From Paenibacillus cellulosilyticus (GTDB lineage Bacteria > Bacillota > Bacilli > Paenibacillales > Paenibacillaceae): a DNA stretch of 64,000 nt. Below the pieces are notes generated by a model. That model was not told the origin of the DNA and searched no databases. It saw only the letters and a list, made by a program, of their open reading frames with translations. The position numbers and the translations under genes were made by a program. The stretch lies in the NCBI RefSeq assembly GCF_003182255.1, contig NZ_QGTQ01000037.1:1-64000 (forward strand), given 5' to 3'. Shown piece by piece: positions 1-8,536 of this stretch (its first letter is position 1; each line of letters starts with the position of its first letter).

Positions 1-249
1 AACGCAGCACCTTCCAAGATGCTATGTATTCACAGCACAACAGTTTTTTAGAGGCCTCCTGGTAAAGGTGGCCTCCATTAGAGAGTGACATTTTCATAGC
101 ACAGTTAAAGTGACATTTTCTCAGACGATTGACACCAAGGTGAAACGCCTATCACCATCCTTTGGCGGCGTAATGTGTTTTATTCCGGAGAAATATAAGC
201 CCATTTATAAAATGTATTACTCTTATAAAGTCTTATATTTGTGCAGAGG

Positions 250-2190
250 TCATTCGTCCTCTCCTGGCTTCGTTACAATCACAACATCCTCTACATGTTT
301 ACGGTTCATCTGATGGCGCTTCTTCCGGTTCTCCTTCGACTCGAACACGATATCCATATCATAATCCTGTCCGGGATACAGCTTACTCCGGTCGATATAC
401 CTTGCGAGCCGCTTCTGGTTGAACGTCAGCTTCCGATCCTCCACTTGTACAATGACATTGCCGCGCTCATCTGCTTCGCGATACACAATGCCTGTTCGTC
501 TCAACGGATGGATCCAAACGCAGTCCCCTGCTCGATGCTGGGCTCCAGACTGTTTAGCTGGTTTGTTACCCTCTGCATGCGAGTTTTCTTCCGGCTTCCT
601 CTTGGCAGCCTGCCGAGAGGTTACTTGTGGTGCCGGCATGTGCAGTTGGAGCTGCTGCCCGCTGCTGGCTGCTAGCGATTCTGCACGTGCAACGATTCGC
701 TCCAGCAGGCCGAACCGCCTTGCCACAGCGAACGCCCGACTCTCCCCTGCCTCACCTATCACCAGACGATGCAGCGGCCGAAGCGTCTCTGGATCGAAGG
801 TCATGCTAGCATTCATGCAACCGGGCGTTTGGGACGCGAACCGTTTGATCTCGTTAAAATGGGTCGTCGCCACCACACGTGCCTTCATCTCCATGAGATG
901 CTCGAGTAAAGCGACAGACAGCGCAATCCCTTCGCCAGGGTCCGTACCTGCCGCCAATTCGTCGAGCAGCAGCAGTGAACGGTGATTGGCCTCCCTTACC
1001 ATCAGCGCGACGTTTGTCATATGCGAAGAGAACGTACTGAGTGATTGCTCCAGACTTTGCCCGTCCCCAAGGTCCGCCATCACCTTGTGGAAAATACCAA
1101 GCTCGCTCCCCGCAGCAGCGGGAATGAGAAACCCGCATTGATGCAGTAGGACGAGCAGGCCAAACGTTTTTAATGCTACCGTCTTACCGCCGGTATTCGG
1201 CCCGGTAATCATTAATTGCTGCCAGTCGGCGCCGATTTCCGCATCCAATGGGACGCAGCGCTCTGCTGCGATAAGTGGATGTCTCGCTTGCACGAGCCGC
1301 ACGAGCGGCTCTTTGTTCATAGCAGGACGGATGCCATTATACGACCGTGACATTTTGCCCCGGGCAGTAATGAAATCGAAAGCTGCCATCGCTTCAATGT
1401 TCCATTCCAGCTCAGACGTACGTGCTTCTGCCATCGCGGACAATTGCGCCTGAATCGTATAGCATTCACGCTCCTCGTCCGCCTTCCAGCTATCCCATTC
1501 CTGCTGCAGCACGGCAATGTCGCCAGGCTCTACGAACAATGTCTGACCGCTCGATGATTCATCCCATACCGTCCCTGGAACCTGCTTGCGCAAATCCCGC
1601 TTCACCGCGATTACGTAATGCCCTCTCCGCTTGCTAATGATCGACTCTTGGAGCGCGCTCTTGTACTTGACCATCGTCTGCTCCAGCTTCTTCTCAATCT
1701 TGCCTTCAATCGCATATAGCTGGCGCCGGATACGTCCAAGCTCTGGGCTGGCCTCATCTGCTAGACTGCTGCCACGCAAGCAGCGATTGAGCTCTTGTCG
1801 CAGCTCGGGGCAATCATCCATGGATTCGGCATAAGACGCAATGCGTGGTGCAGCTTGGCGTTTGCTGGCCATGTAACGCTTCATCTGTGCAATAGATGTC
1901 AGCCACACATTCAATTGATAAAGCTCGGACGGTACATACACTCTTCCCTTGCCGAGCAGCGCAATGATCTCGTCGATCCCTTCCATCGCAGACAGCGGGA
2001 TGCTTGCGCCTGTCTCCAGCAGCCTCGCTGCTTCCTCTGTTTCTTCCAGCCATGCCTGCACCTGTCGTTCATCCGTACTAGGGGCATGGCGTTCAGCCAG
2101 CCTGCGTCCCGCAGGTGACACCGTGTATTCGGCAGCCATCGTCAGCATTTTATCCAATTCCAGCATTCGCTTAGCAGATTCATTAATCAT
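250..2190 (-). CDS. MutS2-family DNA-binding ATPase lacking the Smr domain
   Basis: This 646-residue protein belongs to the MutS/MutS2 ATPase family. It has a Walker A motif GPNTGGKT about halfway along, a Walker B segment SLLLLDELAAGTDP, and the charged helical lever/clamp region expected N-terminal to the ATPase. Full MutS2 is usually near 780 residues and ends in a KOW-like segment plus an Smr nuclease domain. Here the KOW-like stretch (CVWIHPLRRTGIVY) is present, but the protein stops soon after it, so the Smr domain is missing. MutS2 proteins bind branched DNA and, in B. subtilis, collided ribosomes; this shorter form may bind without cutting. The ATG is preceded by GAAGGG. An intrinsic terminator lies just upstream at 2225-2266, which suggests leader control or insulation from the upstream RNA unit. 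Confidence 0.85.
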   Translation of the reverse strand: MINESAKRMLELDKMLTMAAEYTVSPAGRRLAERHAPSTDERQVQAWLEETEEAARLLETGASIPLSAMEGIDEIIALLGKGRVYVPSELYQLNVWLTSIAQMKRYMASKRQAAPRIASYAESMDDCPELRQELNRCLRGSSLADEASPELGRIRRQLYAIEGKIEKKLEQTMVKYKSALQESIISKRRGHYVIAVKRDLRKQVPGTVWDESSSGQTLFVEPGDIAVLQQEWDSWKADEERECYTIQAQLSAMAEARTSELEWNIEAMAAFDFITARGKMSRSYNGIRPAMNKEPLVRLVQARHPLIAAERCVPLDAEIGADWQQLMITGPNTGGKTVALKTFGLLVLLHQCGFLIPAAAGSELGIFHKVMADLGDGQSLEQSLSTFSSHMTNVALMVREANHRSLLLLDELAAGTDPGEGIALSVALLEHLMEMKARVVATTHFNEIKRFASQTPGCMNASMTFDPETLRPLHRLVIGEAGESRAFAVARRFGLLERIVARAESLAASSGQQLQLHMPAPQVTSRQAAKRKPEENSHAEGNKPAKQSGAQHRAGDCVWIHPLRRTGIVYREADERGNVIVQVEDRKLTFNQKRLARYIDRSKLYPGQDYDMDIVFESKENRKKRHQMNRKHVEDVVIVTKPGEDE

Positions 2191-2224
2191 CGTTCAATCT
2201 TCCCTTCAACATGATTTTTGGGCA

Positions 2225-2266
2225 CAAAAAAACAGGGACAGAACGCGAGTAAACGTTCCGTCCCTG
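2225..2266 (-). terminator. Intrinsic terminator or leader attenuator upstream of the MutS2-like gene
   Basis: On the minus strand a CAGGGAC/GTCCCTG stem, extended by several imperfect pairs, is followed by a run of eight T. It lies only 35 bases before the MutS2-like start codon. It therefore either ends upstream transcription or acts as an attenuator in the leader. No T-box or known riboswitch consensus could be matched convincingly. Confidence 0.65.
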
Positions 2267-2397
2267 CTAGGCGTATCAAGATTCGGGCCAAGGTGAACCG
2301 ACTGATGCCTTCTTATTTAGAAGGCACAGCGCGTTTCATTCTGGAGAAATAGAAGCTAACAAATAAGCAGAAAACTTATCCACGCTTATATTTCAAC

Positions 2398-2425
2398 AAA
2401 AAAAGCCGTGCTGCAAGAGCACGGC
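2398..2425 (-). terminator. Intrinsic terminator of the small RNA unit
   Basis: The minus strand carries an 8-bp perfect GC-rich stem, a 5-base loop and seven T residues. There is no protein gene directly upstream, so the terminator itself implies a noncoding transcript. Confidence 0.85.
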
Positions 2426-2612
2426 GAAATTGGACCGAACGTAATATACGCGTTCAGGCGGAATTGTCGTCGCATGTTCTTAACTGATTGGACGAGTTCC
2501 ACTAAGCTTACAGCACGAATAAAACCTTCACGATGGAAAGTTTCAAAAAAAGCTGTCTCGCTTAGGCAGACACTCGGTTTATCCAATTATTAGTTAAGAA
2601 CACCCGTCGTCA
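2398..2612 (-). ncRNA. Candidate structured small RNA, 6S-like rod
   Basis: No convincing reading frame explains this unit, yet it ends in a perfect intrinsic terminator (GCCGTGCT/AGCACGGC stem at 2405-2425 followed by T7 on the minus strand). Upstream of that, the minus strand folds into a long rod. A perfect 10-bp closing stem pairs GTTCTTAACT (2602-2593) with AGTTAAGAAC (2486-2477), followed inward by ATTGGA/TCCAAT, CGAGT/ACTCG, CTAAGC/GCTTAG and GACAG/CTGT pairs, with a hairpin at the tip. A closing stem, internal bubbles and a terminal hairpin resemble 6S RNA, and the 5' GGGTGTT and 3' AACATGC ends resemble those of 6S RNAs. A possible promoter (CTGACA, 17 bases, TATCTA) lies just upstream. 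The 6S identity is inference; that the RNA is structured and terminated is direct. Confidence 0.45.
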
Positions 2613-2817
2613 TTAAAATTGCCCCTTACGCATATAAATGTAGATACATCGTCATTGTATCGCTGTCAGGTTCGTCCAGTCAAGCTTCATAATGGGAGTA
2701 CGCTTTAGGCCGTGCTGTGTTTTCTCAATTATCAAACAATTCAACGTTTCTGCTATTGCCATTCCATAAACTCCGAGTATAATACTAGGTATAACAAAAC
2801 AAGACGGGTGATGCCTG

Positions 2818-3171
2818 ATGAAAACGAACATAACGAATCAGATCGAAGTATGGATTAACGACCAGCTGGATCTGTACAACTATGCTCTTCAGATCGGCGA
2901 TACAGACTGGCAGCAGCAAATTCTCGACACACTGTCTCAAAAAGATAAATACCTGCAAGAGCTCTATAACGAGCAGGAAAATCAACGGTTATGGGGCCAA
3001 TTCAACGAGATCAACCAGGCTATGCTGCAGCTTCTCGAAGAAATTCGTACACAAGCTTTGGATCGTGAACAGCTGGAGGCCATCCGTGTGAAGCTGTCGG
3101 AGCTGAAGAAACGTCGGCTTACGATCGTCCACAAAATTAATTCGGTGAAAGTTACGCCTTCATCCAACTAA
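2818..3171 (+). CDS. Small acidic coiled-coil protein of unknown function
   Basis: I do not recognise this 117-residue protein. It is rich in Gln, Glu, Leu and Lys and reads as almost entirely helical, with heptad-like leucines from about residue 30 to 105. It has no signal peptide, Cys motif or membrane segment. Plus-strand coding on its own, the ATG preceded by a weak GACGGGTG site, and a perfect 16-bp terminator directly after the stop all support a real gene. It converges on spoVID across that terminator. A role in regulation or sporulation is possible from location only. Confidence 0.6.
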   Translation: MKTNITNQIEVWINDQLDLYNYALQIGDTDWQQQILDTLSQKDKYLQELYNEQENQRLWGQFNEINQAMLQLLEEIRTQALDREQLEAIRVKLSELKKRRLTIVHKINSVKVTPSSN

Positions 3172-3177
3172 ATAGAT

Positions 3178-3226
3178 ACAACAAGGCGCTGCCCTTCCCT
3201 AGTCGGGATCGGCAGCGCCTTGTTGT
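3178..3226. terminator. Bidirectional terminator between convergent genes
   Basis: A perfect 16-bp stem (ACAACAAGGCGCTGCC with its complement) and a 17-base loop separate the plus-strand coiled-coil gene from the minus-strand spoVID. T-runs are short on both sides. Confidence 0.75.
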
Positions 3227-3238
3227 AGGTGAGGGCCG

Positions 3239-4720
3239 TCACGGAATGTAAATAACCTGCCCCTCTGTAATCGATTGATCCTGCAGTCGGTTGTAGAGAG
3301 ACAGCTCCCTCGTATTTTTTCCATACCGAACTGCGATATCATCGAGCGTTTCTTCCTTTTGGACGATGCACATCCGAACTCTGCGGAACGACTGTTCATC
3401 AGCAAGCTTGCCTAAGAACAGCGTCTTCCATTCGATATCGTCGCCTGTCGTCACTCGAGACTTCTCACGTGCTCCTGCCGAGCTGTTCTCTGCCGCTTCG
3501 CGAATTTCTTGTTCACGCCGTGACGATTGCAGCAGCGTACGTAAGCCTACCGGCTCCTTCGAAGGCTCCGCCTCTTCCACCCGCTTCCGGCCGAAAGCAA
3601 CCTTCAGCTCCTTCCGGTTGGCATCCGCTTCTTCTTGAGGCGCCGCTTCGACAGCAGCCTGCGCTTGCTGTGCTTGGTCAAAGAATGACGCTGAACCTGA
3701 ACGCTGTGCCGTGAATTCTTGCTCATGCTGCTCTGCCTGTTCGTGCTGCAGCTCAGGCGGTGTATAGAAGCCGCCATCGTCATCCACGAACGCTTCAGCC
3801 GACTCATTCGCAGGCTCCTGGCGTGCCTCTTGTCGCGTTTCCGGACGTTCTTCTGGACGCGCAGAAGGCGATATATCGCCAAACGAACCTTCCGCATTCC
3901 GATTGGCTTCCCCAGCAGCGTTGTTCGCGACTGGTGCGTCATTAACGGACGGAATTGCCCACGGCTCATCCGGCCTACCATAAGACGAATGATAAATCGG
4001 CTCCGGCGCCTGCTCTACAACGGGCTGCGAAGCGAATGCCGACCAATTGATAACCGGCGTGTAAGGCTCCGGTTCAGGCTGCAGCTGCGGCGCAGCAGCT
4101 TCGTTACGAATGAACGACTGTGGCTGTTCCCAAGGCACTGAGAATGGCGGCTGCTGCCAGGACTGCACTGGCTCAGGCTCCAGCTCTTCTTCTTCTGGAA
4201 ATTGAGCCTGTCCGTAGTCATTTGCCCTTACCGATTCAGGGCTGTCATAGAAGCTCGATTGGAACGATGGTTCAGCAGGCTTCGACTCCTCTCGCCGGTG
4301 AACGACCGTGATTGGCTCATCTTCCTCCCAGGCATTATCCACTTCCTCACGATGCTCAACAGCAATGCCGTGAAGCGATAAAATACCTGTAATGTTCAGT
4401 GTCCGCGATGACAGCAGATCGACATCGAAATGATCGATTTCAACCGATATATCATCCAGACTTTGCACTCGATTCATCGGCAGCGTGATTTCGACCGGAA
4501 TCCAATGCTCTAGCGACTGCGGCTGCTGCAGATCATTTTGTGACCGATATACACCAGTCAATAGCAGCTGCCCCTTCAAAACTGCCTGTTCGCCCTGTTG
4601 GACGACCTGAATGCGAGGAACCAGCTCGATTTCCTCCAGCTCCTCAATCGCAGCAACATCATCCGGCAAATGGACGCGTTCGTAAACATCAAAGCGCAAA
4701 CCGCTCGTTTGATCCGTCAC
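3239..4720 (-). CDS. spoVID: Stage VI sporulation protein D, spore coat encasement protein
   Basis: The product has 493 residues. The N-terminal ~130 residues form a beta-rich domain like that of SpoVID (LRFDVYERVHLPDD onward). A long, low-complexity acidic middle rich in Glu, Pro, Gln and Ala follows, and the C-terminal ~48 residues are a LysM domain (KEETLDDIAVRYGKNTREL). In B. subtilis SpoVID sits at the forespore surface, binds SpoIVA and SafA, and drives coat encasement; spoVID directly follows hemL there. Here a pseudouridine synthase gene and a terminator separate it from hemL. The GTG start is chosen because GGGAGGGAGG lies eight bases upstream. The terminator at 4841-4884 implies a promoter of its own, as expected for a sporulation gene. 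Confidence 0.85.
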   Translation of the reverse strand: MTDQTSGLRFDVYERVHLPDDVAAIEELEEIELVPRIQVVQQGEQAVLKGQLLLTGVYRSQNDLQQPQSLEHWIPVEITLPMNRVQSLDDISVEIDHFDVDLLSSRTLNITGILSLHGIAVEHREEVDNAWEEDEPITVVHRREESKPAEPSFQSSFYDSPESVRANDYGQAQFPEEEELEPEPVQSWQQPPFSVPWEQPQSFIRNEAAAPQLQPEPEPYTPVINWSAFASQPVVEQAPEPIYHSSYGRPDEPWAIPSVNDAPVANNAAGEANRNAEGSFGDISPSARPEERPETRQEARQEPANESAEAFVDDDGGFYTPPELQHEQAEQHEQEFTAQRSGSASFFDQAQQAQAAVEAAPQEEADANRKELKVAFGRKRVEEAEPSKEPVGLRTLLQSSRREQEIREAAENSSAGAREKSRVTTGDDIEWKTLFLGKLADEQSFRRVRMCIVQKEETLDDIAVRYGKNTRELSLYNRLQDQSITEGQVIYIP

Positions 4721-4840
4721 GCTTCAGTCCTCCCTCCCGCCTTGCAAGCTTGGGCAATCTTCTCATTCAATAACTATCATATGGCAGCGTTGTATAGCGC
4801 ATGACTATGAATTCGCTATAGATTCGAGCGCGCTGGCCAA

Positions 4841-4884
4841 AATAAAAAACCGCGGCAAGAACGAGTTCTTGTTCGCGGTTTTGC
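4841..4884 (-). terminator. Terminator after the hem/pseudouridine synthase transcript
   Basis: The stem AACCGCG-CAAGAAC pairs with GTTCTTG-CGCGGTT, and on the minus strand it runs into TTTTTTATTTT. It ends the hemL-to-pseudouridine synthase transcript before spoVID. Confidence 0.85.
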
Positions 4885-4890
4885 TATTGG

Positions 4891-5868
4891 TTATGTTAAC
4901 GCCCGCCTGAGTGGTTCATACCATTCAGGGCGTGGAGAGAATACTTCCATCTGCCCGCCATGCAGCGGATGGGTAAAGAGCAGCCGCTCGCCGTGCAGCG
5001 CTTGATGCGCAAGCAATCGCGTACTGCCACCGTACAGGCTGTCACCAACTAGCGGATGACCGATGTGGCTCATATGCACCCGTATTTGGTGCGTCCGGCC
5101 CGTCTCCAGACGAACGCTGACGAGTGCTGCACTGCTGTACTGCTCCAGCAACTCGTAATGGGTGATGGCTGGATCACCACCTGCTCCTGCACGCCGCTTG
5201 GCCGAATGATGACGGTCACGTCCAATCGGCGCGTCAATTACACCAGCGCGCCTTGCAAGACGCCCTTGCACGAAGGCGATGTACTGACGATCGATTGCCT
5301 TGCTGCGCATCGCCTCATCCAACCGCTGCTGTGCAAGGTCGTTTTTGCTATACAGCACCGGTCCAGACGTCTCATTGTCAAGCCGATGGATGTGGCGAAC
5401 GGGCAGCGGATCACCCTTCTTAAGCAAATGAACAGCAGCCGCTTCGTCCAGCGTACCACGTTCCCCTGGCTTAGAGGCATGGACAGGCATGCCAGCGGGC
5501 TTATTCATCACGAGCACATAATCGTCCTCGTATAGCGGTTCTGCAATAAGACTACCGCTTCCGCTGGAGGTACTCGCAGCTAGACGATAGAGCGGATCCT
5601 TCGCAGGATCCGCTGGCACGAATGCATCCAGAACGATTCGCTCGCCTTCCATTCGGATGCCGCCAACCGAAAACAGCAGGTTGATCCACTTCGTTGGGAA
5701 CCATCCAGCTGCAGCCAGCCACTGCTTCACTGCGTGTGAATGTGAATCGGCTGCTGGCCATGCTCGCTCTCCAGTATCGTCCAAGCCTTGCGGCAGAAGC
5801 ACCAGCTTGCGCCCTTCACGACGCGCACCGGTCTGCCAATTAAAACTTATGCCGCTTCCGCTCTGCAT
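4891..5868 (-). CDS. RluA-family pseudouridine synthase
   Basis: This 325-residue protein carries the RluA-family catalytic motif HRLDNETSG, with the Asp as nucleophile at about residue 165. The surrounding blocks NKPAGMPVHAS, GRTHQIRVHMSHIGHPLVGD and FTHPLHGG are also typical. It isomerises uridine to pseudouridine in rRNA or tRNA, but the target cannot be told from sequence. The first ~85 residues do not show a clear S4 domain. The gene starts only nine bases after the hemL stop and has no strong ribosome site, so translation is probably coupled to hemL. Confidence 0.88.
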   Translation of the reverse strand: MQSGSGISFNWQTGARREGRKLVLLPQGLDDTGERAWPAADSHSHAVKQWLAAAGWFPTKWINLLFSVGGIRMEGERIVLDAFVPADPAKDPLYRLAASTSSGSGSLIAEPLYEDDYVLVMNKPAGMPVHASKPGERGTLDEAAAVHLLKKGDPLPVRHIHRLDNETSGPVLYSKNDLAQQRLDEAMRSKAIDRQYIAFVQGRLARRAGVIDAPIGRDRHHSAKRRAGAGGDPAITHYELLEQYSSAALVSVRLETGRTHQIRVHMSHIGHPLVGDSLYGGSTRLLAHQALHGERLLFTHPLHGGQMEVFSPRPEWYEPLRRALT

Positions 5869-5877
5869 CGGCAGCTA

Positions 5878-7188
5878 TTATAGACGCGACAGCGCTTCGT
5901 CGTTCGCTGCGATCGTCAGATCGATATCTTCTTCCGTATGAACGCCCGATACGAACATGCCCTCGAACTGCGATGGCGCAACGCTTACGCCAAGATTCAG
6001 CATCGAGCCGAAGTAGCTGCGGAACTGCTCGAGATTTGACGACTTAGCCGTCTCGAAGTTTATGACATGCTTGTCCGTGAAGAACGGGCACACCATCGAG
6101 CCTACGCGATTGATCGTCACCGCGACGCCATGCTTAGCCGCATTCGCTTCGAAGCCAAGCTGCAGGCGCGTCGACAGACGCTCCAGAAGCTCATAGCGCT
6201 CTGGCGTCATTAGCTTCAGCGTCGTGTAGCCTGCAGCCATCGCCAGCGGGTTACCGGACAGCGTACCTGCTTGATAGATCGGACCAGCTGGTGCCATCTG
6301 CTCCATCAGGTCACGTCTGCCTGCATATGCGCCAACAGGAAGGCCGCCGCCGATTACTTTGCCAAGACATGTCAAGTCCGGCGTAACGCCGTACAAACCT
6401 TGCGCGCAATGATAATTAACACGGAAGCCCGTCATAACCTCGTCGAAAATAAGCAAGTTGCCGTACTTCGTCGTCACATCGCGCAGACCTTGCAGGAAGC
6501 CAGGAAGCGGAGGCACTACGCCCATATTGCCGGCAATCGGCTCGACGATCACGCAGGCGATCTCTTCGCCGAACTTCTCGAACGCGAGCTTTACCGATTC
6601 GATATCGTTATAAGGCACCGTGATCGTATGCGTAGCTACGCTCTCTGGTACGCCAGGGCTGTCTGGCAGTCCAAGCGTTGCCACGCCGGAGCCTGCTTTG
6701 ATCAGCAAGCTGTCCGCATGACCGTGGTAGGAGCCTTCGAATTTCAAAATTTTGCTCCGCTTCGTATAACCACGCGCAAGGCGCAGCGCACTCATCGTCG
6801 CTTCTGTGCCAGAGTTAACCATCCGAACGATATCCGCGGAAGGTACGCGTTCGCATACGAGCTGCGCCATCAACGTCTCGATTTCCGTTGGTGCGCCGAA
6901 GCTCGTGCCCTTCTCAGCCGTCTTCTTGATCGCTTCAACAACCTCTGGATGCGCATGGCCCATAATGAGCGGTCCCCATGATGCAACATAGTCGATATAG
7001 CTGTTGCCATCGATGTCATAGACGCGCGAGCCGCTTCCTCGTTCGATATAAGCTGGCGTCAAGCCAACCGATTTGAATGCCCGTACAGGGCTGTTAACGC
7101 CGCCGGGAATATACTGCTTCGCCAGCTCGAATGCGGCTTTGGACCGCTCATCGTTACGCTGGCGGTTCCGATCGAATGTTTCACTCAT
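5878..7188 (-). CDS. hemL: Glutamate-1-semialdehyde 2,1-aminomutase
   Basis: HemL converts glutamate-1-semialdehyde to 5-aminolevulinate, the last step of the C5 route. The 436-residue protein shows the class III aminotransferase landmarks: [11 protein letters not shown] near the N terminus, [35 protein letters not shown], and the PLP lysine in [17 protein letters not shown] longer in-frame start exists at 7227, but the ATG at 7188 has AGAAGGAG at proper distance and gives the usual MSET N terminus. The gene lies 65 bases after hemB in the hem cluster. Bacilli also carry the paralogue gsaB; context identifies this one as hemL. Confidence 0.95.
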   Translation of the reverse strand: MSETFDRNRQRNDERSKAAFELAKQYIPGGVNSPVRAFKSVGLTPAYIERGSGSRVYDIDGNSYIDYVASWGPLIMGHAHPEVVEAIKKTAEKGTSFGAPTEIETLMAQLVCERVPSADIVRMVNSGTEATMSALRLARGYTKRSKILKFEGSYHGHADSLLIKAGSGVATLGLPDSPGVPESVATHTITVPYNDIESVKLAFEKFGEEIACVIVEPIAGNMGVVPPLPGFLQGLRDVTTKYGNLLIFDEVMTGFRVNYHCAQGLYGVTPDLTCLGKVIGGGLPVGAYAGRRDLMEQMAPAGPIYQAGTLSGNPLAMAAGYTTLKLMTPERYELLERLSTRLQLGFEANAAKHGVAVTINRVGSMVCPFFTDKHVINFETAKSSNLEQFRSYFGSMLNLGVSVAPSQFEGMFVSGVHTEEDIDLTIAANDEALSRL

Positions 7189-7253
7189 CGTTTCCGTCTC
7201 CTTCTCTCTGTACGTCCCTCTAGGCATGTATTAGGAAAATTACTGTGATTGCC

Positions 7254-8246
7254 TTAGCCCTTCAGCCAGTGTGCTGCATCCTTCGCATGGTACGTAATGA
7301 TCAAGTCGGCGCCCGCACGCTTCATGCCGATGAGCGTCTCCAGTACGATCTTCTGTTCATCAATCCAGCCATTCGCTGCTGCAGCTTTAACCATTGCGTA
7401 CTCACCACTCACATTGTAAGCAACGAGCGGCAGATCGAATTGATCTTTCAGCGTACGAATAATGTCGAGGTAAGACAAAGCAGGCTTGACCATCAGGAAG
7501 TCCGCGCCTTCGAGCACATCGCTCTCAGCCTCACGAAGCGCTTCACGCGCATTCGCCGGATCCATTTGATACGTCTTCCGGTCACCGAACTGTGGCGCGG
7601 AGTGTGCTGCCTCACGGAATGGACCGTAGTACGCAGATGCATATTTGACCGAATACGACATAATCGGCACGTTGATGAAGCCTGCCGCATCGAGCCCTTC
7701 ACGAATCGCTGACACAAAGCCATCCATCATATTCGAAGGGGCGATAATGTCTGCTCCGGCTTCGGCTTGCGATACAGCCGTACGAACGAGCAGCGGCAAT
7801 GTCGCATCATTATCGACATCCGCCGTACCGTTATGCTCATGAACGTGCACAACGCCGCAGTGGCCATGCTCCGTATATTGGCACAGGCAAGTATCCGCAA
7901 TTACAACGAGCTCCGGTGCCCATTGCTTAATAAGACGAGTCGCTTGCTGCACAATTTCATTCGCATCATAGGCGGACGAGCCAACTGCATCCTTCGTTGC
8001 CGGAATGCCGAACAGCATAATCGATGGAATGCCGAGTGCTACGATCTCGCGAATTTCGGCTTCCAGCAAATCAAGCGAGAAGTGATACACGCCCGGCATC
8101 GAGCGGATCTCTTCTTTGATATTCGTCCCGTGTACGACGTAGAGAGGATAAATAAAATCATTTACTGATAACACCGTTTCGCGCACCATGCTGCGCAGTG
8201 CAGCAGATCCACGGAGACGGCGATTACGAACCGTTGGGAAACTCAT
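7254..8246 (-). CDS. hemB: Porphobilinogen synthase (delta-aminolevulinate dehydratase)
   Basis: HemB condenses two 5-aminolevulinate molecules into porphobilinogen. The 330-residue protein has the N-terminal [18 protein letters not shown] block, the metal-binding Cys cluster around [15 protein letters not shown], and the two Schiff-base lysine regions ([18 protein letters not shown] and [13 protein letters not shown]). The start at 8246 is preferred over 8276 because AGGAGG stands eight bases before it. The 290-base leader contains a GC-rich dispersed repeat, so hemB may be partly uncoupled from cobA-hemD. Confidence 0.95.
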   Translation of the reverse strand: MSFPTVRNRRLRGSAALRSMVRETVLSVNDFIYPLYVVHGTNIKEEIRSMPGVYHFSLDLLEAEIREIVALGIPSIMLFGIPATKDAVGSSAYDANEIVQQATRLIKQWAPELVVIADTCLCQYTEHGHCGVVHVHEHNGTADVDNDATLPLLVRTAVSQAEAGADIIAPSNMMDGFVSAIREGLDAAGFINVPIMSYSVKYASAYYGPFREAAHSAPQFGDRKTYQMDPANAREALREAESDVLEGADFLMVKPALSYLDIIRTLKDQFDLPLVAYNVSGEYAMVKAAAANGWIDEQKIVLETLIGMKRAGADLIITYHAKDAAHWLKG

Positions 8247-8263
8247 ATAGGAAACCTCCTGAA

Positions 8264-8462
8264 GATTTCTACCCACCAGGCTTTCTACCCGCCCAAACCC
8301 TCGGGAGTTCTACCCACCTAAATCCTCCCTGCTAGGGAGGACCCCCGGGGTTTCCAACCCCGGGTCCCCGGAAGTTTGGTGCTGGGAGAAACTAAGGTGC
8401 GTGTATGATACTGCGTGCTGGGAGTCGCGTGACCCTTTGGGTCATAGCTTTTGTTCGAGCTT
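8264..8462 (+). repeat. Dispersed GC-rich modular palindrome, family R1 copy A
   Basis: This intergenic stretch contains CTACCCACCTAAATCCTCCC, an AGGGAGG/CCTCCCT palindrome, a perfect CCCGGGGTT/AACCCCGGG hairpin, and a tail with CTGCGTGCT, GGGTCA and AGCTTTTGTTCGAGC. The same modules in the same order recur at 50456-50668 and 54619-54796, and in inverted orientation at 56419-56496. All copies are between genes. No coding frame fits. It sits in the hemB leader, antisense to hemB. Confidence 0.8.
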
Positions 8463-8536
8463 ACTAAGACAAAATTACTAATACAAAAAAAGAAGAATGG
8501 CTAAAACCAAGCTTTATTCCTCTAGGGGACTACCAA

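Noticed and set aside
2225-2330. T-box riboswitch upstream of the MutS2-like gene
   Set aside because: The terminator stem with GGGAC looked similar, but the conserved T-box element could not be found on the minus strand, and the gene is not an amino-acid gene.
2386-2586. 66-residue minus-strand frame over the RNA candidate
   Set aside because: It runs through the terminator stem, has no ribosome site and is Phe/Cys-rich without pattern. A structured RNA explains the region better.
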